DNA of 64,000 nt, from NCBI GenBank assembly GCA_951804985.1, contig OX638130.1, positions 125,067,593-125,131,592 of the forward strand, written 5' to 3'. Both the position numbers and the translations under genes were made by a program. Below the pieces are notes generated by a model. That model was not told where the DNA came from and ran no database searches. It saw only the letters and a program-made list of their open reading frames with translations. Positions 1 through 12,989 of the stretch are shown here, one piece after another. How positions within the stretch are numbered: position 1 is the first letter of the stretch; every line of letters starts with the position of its first letter. The stretch comes from Dryomyza anilis (Eukaryota; Arthropoda; Insecta; Diptera; Dryomyzidae).

Positions 1-400
1 AATGGATGAAATTCCTCCAGTCAAGAAATGTCTTGAAATGAGACTTGATGGTGGACTGCGTAGGAAGAGAGACTGGTGCGGCTTTTTATCAAGGCACGGT
101 AGTAAGGCTCTTTCAAATATTTAACAAATGCCTTTCAAATAGGTTATTTATTAAAACAAATCATATGATGGAACCCACCACAAAATTTAAAAGAAAGATG
201 TTTCCTACAAAATAAATAAATGAAATATTATTTGTATTTCAAAATTTATTTTGTTTTGACAATTTTGACACGTTCCTCTACAAAACAAGTTTTGAACTGG
301 TTTTTCTCTGCATCCATTTTAACTAGTTACCGATCTAGAAACATGGTTACTAATATAAATACTACATTATTATGCTACTAGTTTAGATTTCACTGCAGGG
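1..400 (+). mobile_element. End of a DNA transposon (CCCTGCAGTG-TIR family), cut by the window edge
   Basis: This stretch is an inverted, diverged copy of the element at 38477-39185. It ends at 391-400 in CACTGCAGGG followed by TA, the mirror of CCCTGCAGTG preceded by TA at 38477. A short coding remnant runs 2-124 (41 codons including the stop) and contains the peptide PPVKKCLE. The same peptide, with a substitution or two, is readable on the minus strand near 38860-38655, so both copies descend from a protein-coding parent. I cannot name the transposase family. The left end lies outside the window. Confidence 0.6.
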
Positions 401-1365
401 TATTGTTTGTTGCTTTTGATTTATTTATTTTTTAAAATGCAACTCTGGAATGTGATTCAGCAAATTCGTGAACCGATATCTACGCAGAAAATTCTAAATA
501 AATGGCCTGAATATAAAAAGCATGAATATAAAAATGGCCTGAATATGTTTAATCCAATTAAAAATGATTTCCATGTAAAACAATTTTAAATTGTTTTTAC
601 TAGATATTTAATAAATTTCTATTAAAAAACGTGTCAATCGAAATAAATTTTTAGTTGTTGTTACTAATTAATTAATGATAAATTAATTCTAAATAAAACA
701 TTTAATATATTTCAATGTAACAAAAAAAAGTCGTTAAATTTTCTTCAATTAACGATTTCTCATTATTACGAATATTGAATGCAATTCAATTAAAAGTTAC
801 ATCGGCTGAGTTTCAATTAAAAATTAATTGGATTGATTAAACTTTTTTGTTATAAGTACACAGTTTTTTTATTTCTGTGTACGTTGAATTCTAAAAACCG
901 CAATACATCAGAAAGACTCTCAAGCACGCGACGCAGTCTTCGATTTATATTCTTCGCGAAATCGGTTTGTGAATGACTTATTTATCATGCATTTTATTAT
1001 ACTTATTAAACTATACGAATATTTTTGTATTTTTTTTTTTGTCTATAAATATTTCTCATCATTTAAAATACATATAGTAAAGGCGCACAAAAGATAATTT
1101 TTAGCACAACAACACATCGTTATCTTTGGAATTTACCATTTATTTGACTCAGAAATAAAGATATATTTTGACTCTATTATTTGAACAGCAAAAAATTGAA
1201 GTGTCCACATTCAATACCGATTCTGTCGTGATTTTAACGTTTTTGAAATCAAATCCGTTTGATAACATTTTTTATACAGAAGAATCCATTTAAAGGGAAA
1301 ACAACAGAAAAAAAAAATATTTGAGTAAAGGGTTTTTCAATAAGAGCGCTACAAAAGTTTTTTTC
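401..1365. other. Gene-free AT-rich DNA
   Basis: I see no convincing exon, RNA gene or complete repeat here. The only reading frame (407-589) is short and AT-driven. At 1327-1350 there is a fragment starting AAAGGGTTTTTCAA that resembles the end of the palindromic element immediately to the right. Confidence 0.5.
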
Positions 1366-1624
1366 AAGGGTTTTTCAGGGACGCCACAAAAGTAGAGCGA
1401 CAGGGACAGCAAACGACGCCATATTTCTTGCCGCTCTTTTGACATTGCTCTTCAACGAGTCGAAATTATTAAAATTTACTACCGAAATTCAAATTCGTAT
1501 ATCTTTCCATCATGAAATGGCAAACCTTACTGAAGAGAAATGTCAAAAGAGCGGCAAGAAATATGGCGTCGTTTGCTGTCCCTGCCGCTCTACTTTTGTA
1601 GTGTCCCTGTTGAAAAACCCTTTA
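1366..1624. mobile_element. Palindromic MITE with ~90-bp terminal inverted repeats
   Basis: The left arm (about 1366-1455) runs from AAGGGTTTTTCAGGGAC through GCAAACGACGCCATATTTCT to the CTCTTTTGACATT block. It reappears almost perfectly as its reverse complement at about 1530-1624, ending AAAAACCCTTT. Only about 75 bases separate the arms. The length and absence of a transposase reading frame fit a non-autonomous MITE. The reading frame at 1439-1627 lies mostly inside the arms and is not a gene. Confidence 0.75.
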
Positions 1625-2117
1625 TAAGAAATTTTTGATGGACTTGTCCCTATGATAATTATTTAATTTTTTCAACATTATATGCAAGTCAAAAATATAA
1701 AACATTTTCTTCAATTAATCAATTATTCGATTAATCACATTTTTTGATAAATGAAAATCACGATTAGAAAAATAATTGTTTTATCGTAATTATGAACAAT
1801 CACACAATTATAATATATACTGTTGGGCGACAAATAATAGTAGTAATTAACTTTTTGGTTGTTGTTGTGTTGTATAAGAACTAAATATTTTTATTTTTAG
1901 ATGTCATTGGCCTTAAATTCGGTGAGAACTTATGACAGAAAAATGTTTTTCTCTATGACTTTTATTAACATCGTTATTAATCATTCGTATTCGATCTCAA
2001 AATATATTTTTCACTTTGGTAAATGTGAAAGAAAGGAATGTTAAATCATTTTGTTGTTGTTTTTACAAAAAAAAAGTTCATTTCGGACGGAAATGTTAAG
2101 TGTTATATGAGGTACAG
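1625..2117. other. Gene-free AT-rich DNA
   Basis: No exon, RNA gene or clear repeat was recognised. The sequence is AT-rich with short homopolymer runs. Confidence 0.4.
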
Positions 2118-2740
2118 CATTCTCATTCTACTCCGATCGGAGTAGTAGATCTAGATCTCCATTTCATTTGTATTTTTAAAATCTACTCCACTCCGGTAGT
2201 AGCATTTTCTACTCCTTTTTCATAATTTTCTACTTCCTTTTATTGAAATCTACTTTCTTATGCAAAAATTGACTACATTATATTAATTTGATTAGAAAAA
2301 TTTCTTGAGCCCTAAATAAATTGTCAATATTATAATTTTCCTAATAATTATGATCAATTATCTGTAAAATAAATATAATATTTTTGCCATGGTCTTTAAA
2401 TTGTAAAAGTTATAATTAAATATACGTTTTTGTATCAACTTTTATAAATTCAATTTTGAAAATTCCATGTATTTCATTGGGTGTTCCAGATACAGCCCAA
2501 CTCTAGAATAGACCACCCTGTATACATCAACATTATTGAAAATACATAAAATCAGGTATGAATATATACACTAATGCATATTTCTACTCCCTTTCCATGA
2601 AATTTACTCATATATTTAATTTTCTACTTCTTTTACATCAAATTTACTTCATTTTACAAGATTTTCAATTCTACTCCCTTTTACTCCCCAAATTTTTCAA
2701 ATCTACTCCTTTTGCATTGACGAAAATTGATGAGGTTTTT
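2118..2740. repeat. Degenerate CTACTCC tandem repeat, two blocks
   Basis: The words CTACTCC, CTACTTCC and TCTACTTT followed by TTT-rich runs and CAT recur at roughly 25-35 base intervals at 2118-2275 and again at 2580-2735. The blocks are separated by AT-rich spacer. Monomers are strongly diverged, which suggests an old minisatellite or the tail of an interspersed element. No coding function is seen; the small frame at 2558-2749 is made of the repeat. Confidence 0.55.
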
Positions 2741-2923
2741 TCACATTAGTGGTTAGGTCACACTAGACCGAATATACCCCTATTCAATACCAGACAGCGT
2801 ATATATAGAGAAATCTAACTTTGGCTGTTTATTGATCTAGCTCTTCTAGTATTTCTTCAATCGTGATCACTAGACAAACGGACGCTATATCGACTCAGGT
2901 GGTCACATTGAACAAGTGTATAA

Positions 2924-3185
2924 ATATCGTCGTTGTAGAACTAAAAGTCACCAACTACATTTTCAAAATACCAATTGTTCAATTATAAAAATCTAAATAT
3001 ATTTTTCAATTTTTGATCGATGAGCTCAATATTTGTACCAAATGATAAAAAATGTGAGTTTATCAATTGGCATTTCAACTTTAAAAATGTATTAATTACT
3101 TTTTGTAATAACTACCAACAAAGTTGAAATTTAAGTTTTTCATAAAAATGTATTTGGTGACTTTTCGTTCTACAACGACGATATA
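2924..3185. mobile_element. MITE, ATATCGTCGTTGTAGAAC-TIR family, copy 1
   Basis: The element starts ATATCGTCGTTGTAGAAC then TAAAAGTCACCAA and ends with the reverse complement, TTGGTGACTTTTCGTTCTAC then AACGACGATAT. The terminal repeats are about 33 bp and the total is 262 bp. The interior shares the CAATTTTTGATCGATGAGC and ACCAAATGATAA blocks with the copies at 4307 and 49933. There is no coding capacity. Confidence 0.85.
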
Positions 3186-4306
3186 CTTTTCCATATCGGA
3201 CACACCTTCTCTTGGGTGTTACAAAATGATGACCAAATTAAATAAATAAAATAATTTTGAATTTTATTGTAGAATATAATTCCAATTTAAAGAGATTTGT
3301 ACATTTTTTATATTCCGGTGTTACCTAAAGAAAAATCTTCCGAATTTAAGGCCAAATATCTCGTGAACCAGCAGTGATACAATCAATTACAAAAAGAGAT
3401 ATTAAAATTATTTTTTCATTCAATCATTTAATATTTCACATCATCGTTGTAGAAGTAAAAGTCGTATTTTCAATATTTTCCAAACTCATTTTATAACCAG
3501 CAGCTTCTAACTGATGAGACCAAAATTGACATAAATCAATGAGAAAATGTTTAATTTTGGCATGGTATTTTCACTTCTTTAATTTATTATCTAATTTTTA
3601 TAATATGAATTAATAAAATTAAAAACATAAAATATTCATTTATTAGATATTTCACAAATTTTACCTATATTTAAAAAATGCACAATAACGGCCACATAGT
3701 AAAGCGACAAAATAATTTCGATCATTATCAGCAGCAGCAACAACGAAAAAGACGACGACGCACGCAATGTTTGCAACACTATCACGAAATTTAAATGGCA
3801 ATTAATCTTGTGTTGCTATTCAAATATTCAAATATTTGTTGGAAACAACTTATCTATGAATAAACATAGAGTGAGCATAGAGTTTTAAAAATAAACAAGA
3901 AGTTCAAGTATTTATAAAATGTTGATTTTAAAGCTAAAATAGCAGCGCATCCCTGCACTGCACTGCGATGCCAGCCAGCCAACAAACCAACCTTACCTAA
4001 TTCCAAAGCAAATTAGCCTCAATTAGGAAATAAACGAAAACAACTAATTTACGCTATTTGTTTATAGCTCATAATCAGTATAAACATAATCACAATAAAT
4101 ATAATTAATCTTATTACATTGGAACTAGAGACGTCATGGCTGAGAATTTCGGAATTAAGTTAAAATTCCCAAAAAATCGTTAAAACATGTGGAAATTCGG
4201 AAATTTTTATTTTTTCCATTTCCCAAAATATTTTTTTCTTATAAAATAAAATAAAATAAAATAAAGCCGAGAGAATAAAGCCAAAAAATATGTTATCGTG
4301 ATATAC
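3186..4306. other. Gene-free AT-rich DNA with a half-copy of the MITE end
   Basis: Near 3443 the sequence TCATCGTTGTAGAAGTAAAAGTC resembles one terminus of the flanking MITE family, but no partner end is obvious. At 3718-3760 there is a CAGCAGCAACAA stretch. I see no exon. Confidence 0.4.
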
Positions 4307-4571
4307 ATATCGTCGTTGAAGAACGAAAAGTCACCAAATAAATTTTCAAAATGCCAAATATTCATTTACAAAAATATTTATATATCTGTCAATTTTTAAT
4401 CGATGATCTCAAATTTTTACCACATGATAAAGAAAATGTAAATCTATCAATTGATGTTTCAACTTAAAGAATGCATCAATTACTTTTTATAGTATTAAAC
4501 AACAAACTCCAAATTTAAGTTTAACAAAAAAAAAATGTATTTGGTGACTTTTCGTTCTACAAAGGCGATAT
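4307..4571. mobile_element. MITE, ATATCGTCGTTGTAGAAC-TIR family, copy 2
   Basis: This is a second copy (265 bp) of the family at 2924. Its left end reads ATATCGTCGTTGAAGAACG, its right end GTGACTTTTCGTTCTACAAA then GGCGATAT. The interior aligns block by block with copy 1 with scattered substitutions, so the two are separate insertions rather than a recent local duplication. Confidence 0.85.
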
Positions 4572-6239
4572 ACATCAAACGTGCCTAAGTCGACCTTTCA
4601 AAATTTTTGAGGTTTTCGTCATCCATCATACAAGCATATTGTATTAAGTTTAGTGACTCCAACTACACACAGAAAAAAAAGTGTGTAAATATAACTAAAA
4701 TGTTAATCAATGCAATTAATTTTTAATTGAACTTTGTAATAATGAGAACATGTTAATTGGAGAATAATAATTCATTTTTTTGTCATATTGATATTAAAGT
4801 TGTTATATATATTATATTTTTTATTGGGAATTTTTAAATCATTAATTAATTAGTAAAATAAATTAAAAATTTCATTCGATAGAAATTGGATCAATTAAAT
4901 ATTTTGTTAAATTAAATAAAATATTTGTCGAATAGAAACATATGAAAATAAAAATAATTTAATTCATTATATATCATAAAATAAATATTAAATAAGTATT
5001 TATACTTTTTGAAATGCTTTGTAAAATTCTTTCAACCTAACGAATGTTTTACCGAAGTCAGTTTTCACAACTTCTACAGGTGGGCCAATTAATTGAGTCA
5101 AACATAAAATTTGATATTCGCTTTTTAATGATTCAATATGCAACAAAATGAGCATCATAAGCTGTTTGTTCGAATTCTTGACCTCAAAAATAAATTGAGC
5201 CATTTAATGATTTCATAACATACACTAAATAATGCAATATCCTGTTTTAAAATAGCAACGTAATATATGTTAGAAAAAACTGAATGACGCCGCCGACGCA
5301 CGAGACGCACAAACAAAAAACAAAATGAAATCCAGAAGAAAAAAACAGTGTTGCAATTTAAGAAAATTAATAAATCAAAAGTAACAAATAAAAGTATTTA
5401 ATACTATTAAAGATTTAGTTGCATTGAAATTTTATTCCTATTAATATTTTAATTAAAAAATGTGTAAATACAATTAATTAATTAGTAAATACATTCATAT
5501 TTTTAATTGGAATACGATTTTGTTTGCTATTAATATCAATTGTTCTATATACGTACAATATTTTTTTCTGTGTAGATTAGTTTTAGAGAAAAAATTACTT
5601 AAATATTCAAATATTTTTATCAAAACTGTCAAAAGTCCATGTACATGTTATTGCGTTGTACGTTTTTATTTTCAATATTTGTTTTTAACATTTTTCAAAA
5701 TATGAGTTTTGGTTCAAATACAATTATTATTTATTACCCTGAAAAATCTGTTATATTATTTCAGTTTTTCAAATACCGCTACAATTTCGGAATTTTAATT
5801 TTTCAATGCCGAAATCCCGCTTATGATAATTGGTCCATCTCTAATAGCGACCTCTTTTTTCATTCGTTTTTGTTTACAATGAGCCAAATTCTAGCAAGTA
5901 CTAATTTAGTTTATTGCTCTCATTTTAAACAATATACTTTTCGTGATACTTTTGATTGCAAATTGCTTTAGATACTTTTCGAGTACAACTCACTTAAGAT
6001 ACTCGATTTAAGTGCAAATTACTTAGTGATGTTTTCAGTTTGTCGTAGCAACAAAAAAAAAAGGGCGCATAGTAACATTTGCGAAACTTACCATCAGTTC
6101 TTTTGATTTTCACACTCTGTCCCACGGAGATGAATTCCATGATGTTGTTGATCTTTGTGTTTTTTATATGCCTCTTGTTTTATTATTTAATTTTTCGTTC
6201 TCTCTCTCGCTCGATATCGCTCTGCAGCAATTGATGTAG
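4572..6239. other. Gene-free AT-rich DNA
   Basis: No exon with acceptable splice sites was found. The frames at 5000-5203 (minus) and 5639-5971 (plus) have AT-driven composition and resemble no family I know. A short ACTTAAGATACTCG-like imperfect repeat occurs at about 5940-6020. Confidence 0.4.
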
Positions 6240-8130
6240 TTTTCTTTGCGCTCTTTGCGTTGGTTTATTTGGTTTTGTGGGGGTTTCACTTAAGGCTTTA
6301 CTTAAATTATATATATTATTATTTTATATTATGCAGTATTGTTGTTGTTTTTGTTGTTGATACCAGCCGCACAGCTAGGTTTTGTTGTCACAGTTTGCGT
6401 CGCTGCTTTTCTTCGTATTGTTGTAGTTGTTGCTGCTGTTTTGCAGTTTTTGGGCGCTGCGCTCTATAGTTGGTTTTTCTACTACTTCTTCTTCTTCTTA
6501 AAGTTGTTATTGTTGCTTTTATTGAATAAAGTAGCTGCTAGGCATGTGTGAAACTATTTAGTTGTTGTATTGTGTGCGTTCTCTGTAACGCTGTGAGGCT
6601 TTGTATTACTTATTTTCGGTTTTTCGTACTTAGTTTAGTTTTGAGTTTTATTTTTTAAATCTTTTTTTATTTTTTTTTCTTCTTTTATTCAACTCTAATT
6701 TTTTGTTGTATTGCTCTTGTTGTTGTTGTTGATTTTCACTTCAACGTCGATATGAAGATGATGATGAGCTTGCTGCTACTACTGCACTTCTATTATTATT
6801 ATTTTTTTTTTATTTGTAGTTGATGACTTTTCTTTTTTGTAGAATGTTGTCTTTTTCAGCAAATTATTTATATTTTTGTACAAACAGAAAATTTCACATT
6901 GAAAAAGCTAAAAATTGAAAATAATAAAATTAAATAAATGAATTTTTTTTGATAGTTATTAAATATTCAAAAAAATTAACAGCTTATTCAAAGTCTGTTT
7001 GAACAAAAAGCACTTTGCACAGTTTTTTTTTACTTTCATGAAATCTAAAAATGAATTTTCTATGATACTTTTGCTGTAATAAGTAGTAATGCGTGGGATG
7101 TGCAAAATAGCGACTGCAAAACTAGATTTTTTGTATAGAGGCGGCTCAAATAAGCAAAAAAAAAATAAAAATGCAAAACGAAACAACTACGTACAAGACC
7201 AAGCGAACTCCGCGCAACGACTCGACGACGTTTCAAATGAAACTGCGGCGGCAACAGCTGCTGCCAGCAGTGAAAACACGAATACAGGGGGCTGCAACAC
7301 GGCGACATGTGTTGCGACAATATGGAGCAGTTGCGGGAGCAATTTGTGCTGGATGCACGGCTGAACTCGTGTACCGGGATGCATAACAGTTAACCGAGAT
7401 TCAGACGTTTTGCAAATTTTCGGCGATTACGTCATACCTAGGAGGCTGCGCTCAAGCCATGCAGCAGCTGTTGCAGGCGGTAGTAGCGGCCTTAAATGTG
7501 GCCCAGCGGCCAAGAGCGCAATTGGGCCTTAATGCTGGCCTGTGCTTGTGTTTGTTAACACAAAGAAGCTACTAACTGACGACGACTTTAAAGCTCTGTA
7601 TAAGAGACACCAGTCAGTGAGTGACTCATGGGCAAGAGACTTCGCGACAATTAAAATATAAAACAACTACCATCACAAAAACAAAATCAAAGTTCAATAC
7701 TGCATAAAAAACGTAGTTAAGGCAACTCGATGACGAATTTCGCGGAGTTGCGTCTCCGTCTCGGTCTCCTGCAACGCGTCAAGACAACCAGTATTTTATT
7801 TTGTTTGCACTTAAAACAGCTGCTTCCTCCAGCGCTTTGTGCACGCGCTTCAGCAAAAACTATTGTTTAATTTAGTAAAATAAAAATCAAGTAAAATTAA
7901 AAATTACACGAAAATTTCACAACCCGTCCGTCTGCTGCTGTTTGTTGGTTGCCATAAAAGGCAGCTCCAAGTACAACGATGTTGTAGCAACCAGACTTGC
8001 TCTCGCCTTATTTGTCGTCGTCCAATGCGTCCAATGTCGTGTTTTATTAATTTCTTCCTCTATACTTCCTCAGTCACCCATTCAGTCTGTCAGTCAGTCA
8101 CCCAGTCAAGTCCAATCGATTTAATTCCGT
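6240..8130. other. Less AT-rich segment with triplet microsatellites; possible 5' exon or regulatory region
   Basis: Base composition rises relative to neighbours. There are TTGTTG, TGCTGCTG and GATGATGATG runs (6340-6450, 6710-6770) and CAG/GCA-rich sequence at 7240-7290. At 7597 TATAAGAG lies upstream of CAGTCAGT, an insect initiator-like word. Several overlapping frames occur at 7060-7386 on both strands, none resembling a protein family. This is the kind of sequence seen around promoters and long 5' UTRs in flies, so a non-coding first exon of a gene outside the window is possible. That is inference. Confidence 0.3.
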
Positions 8131-11020
8131 ATTTTTTTTTGTCACCACTAATGTTTTTTTTTTCTTTTTCTCACTGGAAATTAGTCGTATTCATTTGCTT
8201 TATAATTTTACCTTTATCTGTTTTCAATGTAAAAAATATATATATTTATTATTTTCGTTGTTAAAAACTGTTAAAAATTCACAAATAAAAGTTGATTTTA
8301 GAAAAAATCCAGCCAGCTCACTGAGTTTCCATCCGATTCTCTTTTAATTTCAACTTCTTTCAACCAACTATTTTTTCGCCACGATTGGTCAGGGTTGTAG
8401 CACTTCTTGTTATTTGATTTTTCGCCTTTGTTTACTTGAAAGAGTAGCAAAGTATGTAGTATTTGATTTATTGCCAAATTTTTTAGTACTACCCTTTGAA
8501 GTGCTAAATTATGGTACTCAGTATTTTTTTATTTTTGCAGGTACATTAAATCTTTGATTTATATTTAATATTTGTTGCGATAAATCCAAAAAGTTAGTCA
8601 TCAGCATTCCATTTTTTTTACTCATTTTAATTCATAAATCCCATAATTTATAAAACTATTTTAACGACTATGAATTAAGAAAATTATGAGTTCAAATTTC
8701 GTTTGATAGTTAAGCTCACGTTATTTATTATAGAGATAAAGGGCTTCATTCAAAGACTTTTACGAAAACAAGCACGTTTCAAATTTTTGTATGAAAATTT
8801 CCTTAAAATAATTTGAAACTTGCTTGTTTCGAGGCGTCGAATTAATGTTACCGGAAGGTTCCGAAAAATACGTACATCATATAAATAGTTATAAACAGGG
8901 CTCTCTTGAATATGGATTTTCATATTCAAAATTTAAATACATGTTATAAAAATGTTTGGGTGAATATATCTATATTTAATTAGTTCATAAAATTAATATA
9001 TTTCATAAAATTTAACTAATAAGTCGCAATTTCAACAAATGTCCACTACAGTTTTAACATATTTGGAATGAATATATCTGGATATTACTACGGGCGACAA
9101 TAAATTGTGATTTGTAGCAAATTTGGTTTTGGGTGTAAAGTAAAAGCATGGCCACAATGATCTATTTGATATAGAGCGTAAATTTTCATCATACAAAATA
9201 GTTTTTAATGATTGCCGTTGTTCATTTATTATTGATAATTTACGCAAACACATAATTGTTCCGTGTAAAAATTTGTTTACATACGAAAAATATGATTCAT
9301 TCAACACCATCACGAACAATTTTCCCAACTGTATTCTTATCGGGGACTGGTTTCATGATTTTTAATATAGCGCTTCCTATTCCGGTTCTAACCAAAAAAA
9401 TATATATATGGGTTCCGATTTCGGATCTACAATTTTTGTATAACGGTTCTTATTTCAGATCTAAAAATTATAAATTGTTCGGATTCTTTGTAGTTTCTGA
9501 CAGGGACTAAAACCCTTCCGGTTCTGGTTCCAAGATTTTAAAAATTGTGGTTCAGGTTCCGATTCATCTTCCAACCAAACAAATTATATCGGTTTCGATT
9601 CAGGTTCCACACATTTTTTAATAAAGGTTTTGAAAAATCAAAACGAATCAGTTTCTTTTCGGTCTTTGATTTTTACATTAGAAAAAATAATTTTTGTTTG
9701 AAAAATAATTTTATTCAGTACCAATTTTTTTACGTTTTTATATTTATAATAATGGGTTTATTGTGGTGTTTTGATATTTTGTTGGCATGTAAAACTCTCA
9801 TTCCAGCGTAAGGTGAGCTTTTTTATGAACAGTTTTTGACATTTGAAATATACTAAAATAACCCATATCGTTTTTGATTTTTGTGGGCTTCTAGGGAGGA
9901 AAACAATAAAATTTGTTTGAAATATGTGGATTTTTAGTTCTGTTTTTTTGTTTGCGCCCACCCACTTCGTAACAATTCAAAAACCACGTATGACCTCGGT
10001 CGGTTTTCGATTTATGAGCGATTCCAAAGGTTCGGACGGCAAACATTATGTTTTTCGTCACTTTCCGGGGGCGTGTAATTTTTTTTTTGAGACCGGCCCT
10101 ATAAAGTAAAGTTCTACCCAAAAATGTATAAGAATTTTGGCCCTTATTCAATTTATTTTTGTGCTTTGAGACGGCGTGTCTCGTCACTATTTAATTTTCA
10201 CGGTCATGCAAAGTTAGTTTTCCTTTCAGCTCATAAATATTGCAATTTCAAAATGAAATCTCTTGAATAAAAAACTTTTTAAAATAACGAAATTTTGCAT
10301 TTTTCGTTACGTCATTACCGAATGACGTAAGCTCTACCTTACATTCAGTGACCAACTCTGTGATTGTGTGCAAAATATTTGCAACATATTTGCTGCCGGC
10401 TGAATGTTCCTTACGATAAGTAAAATTAAACGATATAACTAAACAAAATATTCACAATTACAATATACATTGAACAATTTATGCAACTTGCAATAATCAA
10501 TATTTAATTTAGCGCCAAAAAATCACTCAGTTGTTGCATCAATTCTGCATTTTGCAGCAACCCCTTGCTCAATCACTTAACTATCCGGCTTTTCCTTCTA
10601 TAAATTCTGTCAGTTTTAGTAAAATACCATTGTATTAACAATTTAAATCCATTATTAAACTTACTATTAAAATTAGCTTGTTGTAGTATCACAAAATTAA
10701 CACCAAATATAATTAACCTTTTGTATTGCAGAATTAGCGAAGCACTTCTGCGGGAAAAACGTTAGGCTGTCAAATATCTTTGAAATTTGCGGCAAAATAG
10801 TTGAATTGTTTCTGTTGTGAATTCGCCGCTGCGACGAAAGAAAGCATGATGCGTTCGATATTTATTGATATTATATTTTAATGTGACAAATTTACGATTT
10901 TTTATTATATTTTTTTAGAGACTTTTACCAGTTATTAGAATTAGTCATCCGTTTGGAAATTTGAGATATCCACCATTCTATCCAACAAACTAGCTGAAGT
11001 TAGTGAAAAACTTTAGTTTT
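8131..11020. other. Gene-free DNA with GGTTCC/GGTTCCGATT degenerate repeats
   Basis: Between about 9340 and 9620 the words GGTTCCGATT, GGTTCTGGTTCC and GGATCT recur irregularly, as in a decayed tandem repeat. A related GGAACCGAAATCGAG word is at 18265. The remaining sequence shows no exon, RNA gene or complete transposon that I can support. Confidence 0.4.
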
Positions 11021-11021
11021 A

Positions 11022-11400
11022 AGTTGTGAACGTTCAAAGTCAAAAATTTAAATTAAATTCAGTTATAACGCATCCAGCGGACAGGTATCGGCAGCAAAAG
11101 TGGGTTTATTATTTATTCAGCTATAAGTTATTGATTCTGCTATAATTGCTGTTTAATAACTTTTAAAAGTTTTTAGTTGTGATCGTTCCAAGTCAAAATT
11201 TTTTACTAAATTCAGCTATACGCCTCCAGCGGCCAGGTTTCACAATACTCGGCAGCAAAAGTGGGTATGGGGTTGAAGGTTATTCATTCAGCTATAAGTT
11301 AAAATCAATTCCAGCTTAAAGACTTTTAAAGTATTTTACTTTTGAACGTTCAAAATCAAAAATTAGGAAAAATACACTTCGTATACCATCCATAGCATGC
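11022..11400. repeat. Tandem repeat, ~153-163 bp unit, about 2.3 copies
   Basis: The motif AGTTGTGAACGTTCAAAGTC starts at 11022 and recurs diverged at 11175 and 11338. The motifs ATTCAG(C/T)TATAA, CCAGCGG(A/C)CAGG and GGCAGCAAAAGTGGG recur at the same spacing. The units differ by small insertions. No coding potential is seen. Confidence 0.7.
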
Positions 11401-12200
11401 ATACACACTAAAAAAGTGAAATAATTGTTCTGTTCGGAAAAATACAGATAATATATACAGAATTTTAAAAAAATTGAACCTGAGCGCAATATCTTTAAAA
11501 CTCACTCAATGTAAAAAAAAATTGTAGATGTTAAAAATTTTAAGAATAATAACCCAAAAAACATAGTTTCGATTGTATATAATTTCGATAACGTTTCGAA
11601 TTCGTAACGATATAGTTAAATTTCTATAGAATCAGTATTGAATTATTTGTCAAAAAAAGCTGTTCAATGAAACAATTTAATAAATTTTAAAATTGGAAGA
11701 TTTTCGCAACTGTTCGGAAATTTTAAAATTTAGTAAGTATGAAATATTTTTTTGCTGGATCAATAGACTAATTTTTAATCCCAAACCAAATTTTAATGTT
11801 GTGGATGCTATGGAATGCTTGGTGCACAGCTCCATGAAAGATAATTTCAACCCAGCAAACCAAACGATAATTTTACGATATCGAATCGATATCGTTTATA
11901 GCCTCAATTGTCGATTTCGAAAATCCATAATCCATGATACGAAAACGATAGGGGTTTCGATAAAAACGAACCTATCTAAAATGATATTGTTATTTTTGTC
12001 TTAATAGATACCGAGATATCATAAATAGATTTATTTTCGAAAAACAAATTTTATTTGTTCAGAAAATTTTGTTTTTGACAAAAAGTATTAAGAAAACGCA
12101 ATCAACTTTTAAAATACTTTGAGTTTTATATCTAAAATTTATCATTATTATATCGAATTTAAAAATTATCGGCAAATGGTTTGTAGGGAAGCCAAATTAA
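11401..12200. other. AT-rich DNA with scattered ATCGATATCG words
   Basis: Palindromic ATCGATATCG-type words at 11878-11900 and 11950-12000 connect this stretch to the tandem repeat on its right. No gene is seen; the frame at 11693-12004 looks like chance. Confidence 0.35.
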
Positions 12201-12210
12201 TTTAAATAGT

Positions 12211-12350
12211 ATCGAAATTGAATAAGCTTTTCGAATTCGTTTCGATATCGAAATTGAATAATTTTTCGAATTTGTTTCGATATCGAGATTGAATCAATTT
12301 TCGAATTCGTTTCGATATCGAGAATTCATACAATATCGATATTGTTAACG
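12211..12350. repeat. 35-36-bp tandem repeat built on TTTCGATATCGA
   Basis: The unit ATCGAAATTGAATAA then TTTTCGAATTCGTTTCGAT starts at 12211, 12247, 12282 and 12317 (spacing 36, 35, 35). Related GATATCGTTTCGAATTC words continue to about 12450. The minus-strand frame across it (12202-12639) is a by-product of the repeat and not a gene. Similar ATATCGATTCGAA words occur around 61800-62060. Confidence 0.75.
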
Positions 12351-12983
12351 ATAGAGCCATTTTTATCATTCTCGAATCGTTAACGATAGTCGAAAAAGAT
12401 AAAAATGTTCGTTCAAACGATATCGTTTCGAATTCATTTCGATATCGTTTGGTACGCTGGGAAGTAACTCGCACCTGTTCGAATTTCCGTCTAATGAATG
12501 GAAATTCGAAGTCATATAAGCAGACATTCATTTGCAGCGGTGTGAAATTCCCCTGTTGAGTAAAAATCCGCACTAAAAAAAAATAATTTATGGAAACAAA
12601 ATTTGAACTCGGAAGAATATCGATGCCAACCACCACCAATGCAGCTTCTTGGAGTCAATACGGAAGTTGTATGGAATTGATCGATGGTAAACGTTAATGC
12701 TGTTTTTTTTTCTTAATATTTCATATGACGTTCTCATGGACTGCATTTATGGTATTTTACATTCTTCTACTGATGTCCCAAAGATTACCCCCATAAAGAA
12801 ATTCAACTAAATGATGGTTAAATGGTCAAAATGAAAAATAGAGGTTAATCAAGAATATGCATGATATAGAATACGTATCAAACTTAAATCATTTTTTAAT
12901 CTTTTAGTTTTTAATCTTTAATTTCCATATAAAGTAATTGAAAATAAATTTAAAGAAAACAAATCGTTATCTATTATGAATAT

Positions 12984-12989
12984 TTTATT
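12984..12989 (-). promoter_or_regulatory. Candidate polyadenylation signal of Prat
   Basis: TTTATT on plus reads AATAAA on minus, about 170 bases downstream of the Prat stop codon. It is the nearest canonical signal; a downstream GU-rich element was not examined. Confidence 0.45.

Noticed and set aside
7060..7386. Five overlapping open frames on both strands
   Set aside because: Low-complexity CAG/GCA-type sequence keeps several frames open; no domain, splice partner or start context supports a gene.
12202..12639. 145-residue minus-strand open frame
   Set aside because: It is produced by the 35-36-bp TTTCGATATCGA tandem repeat and shows no protein family features.
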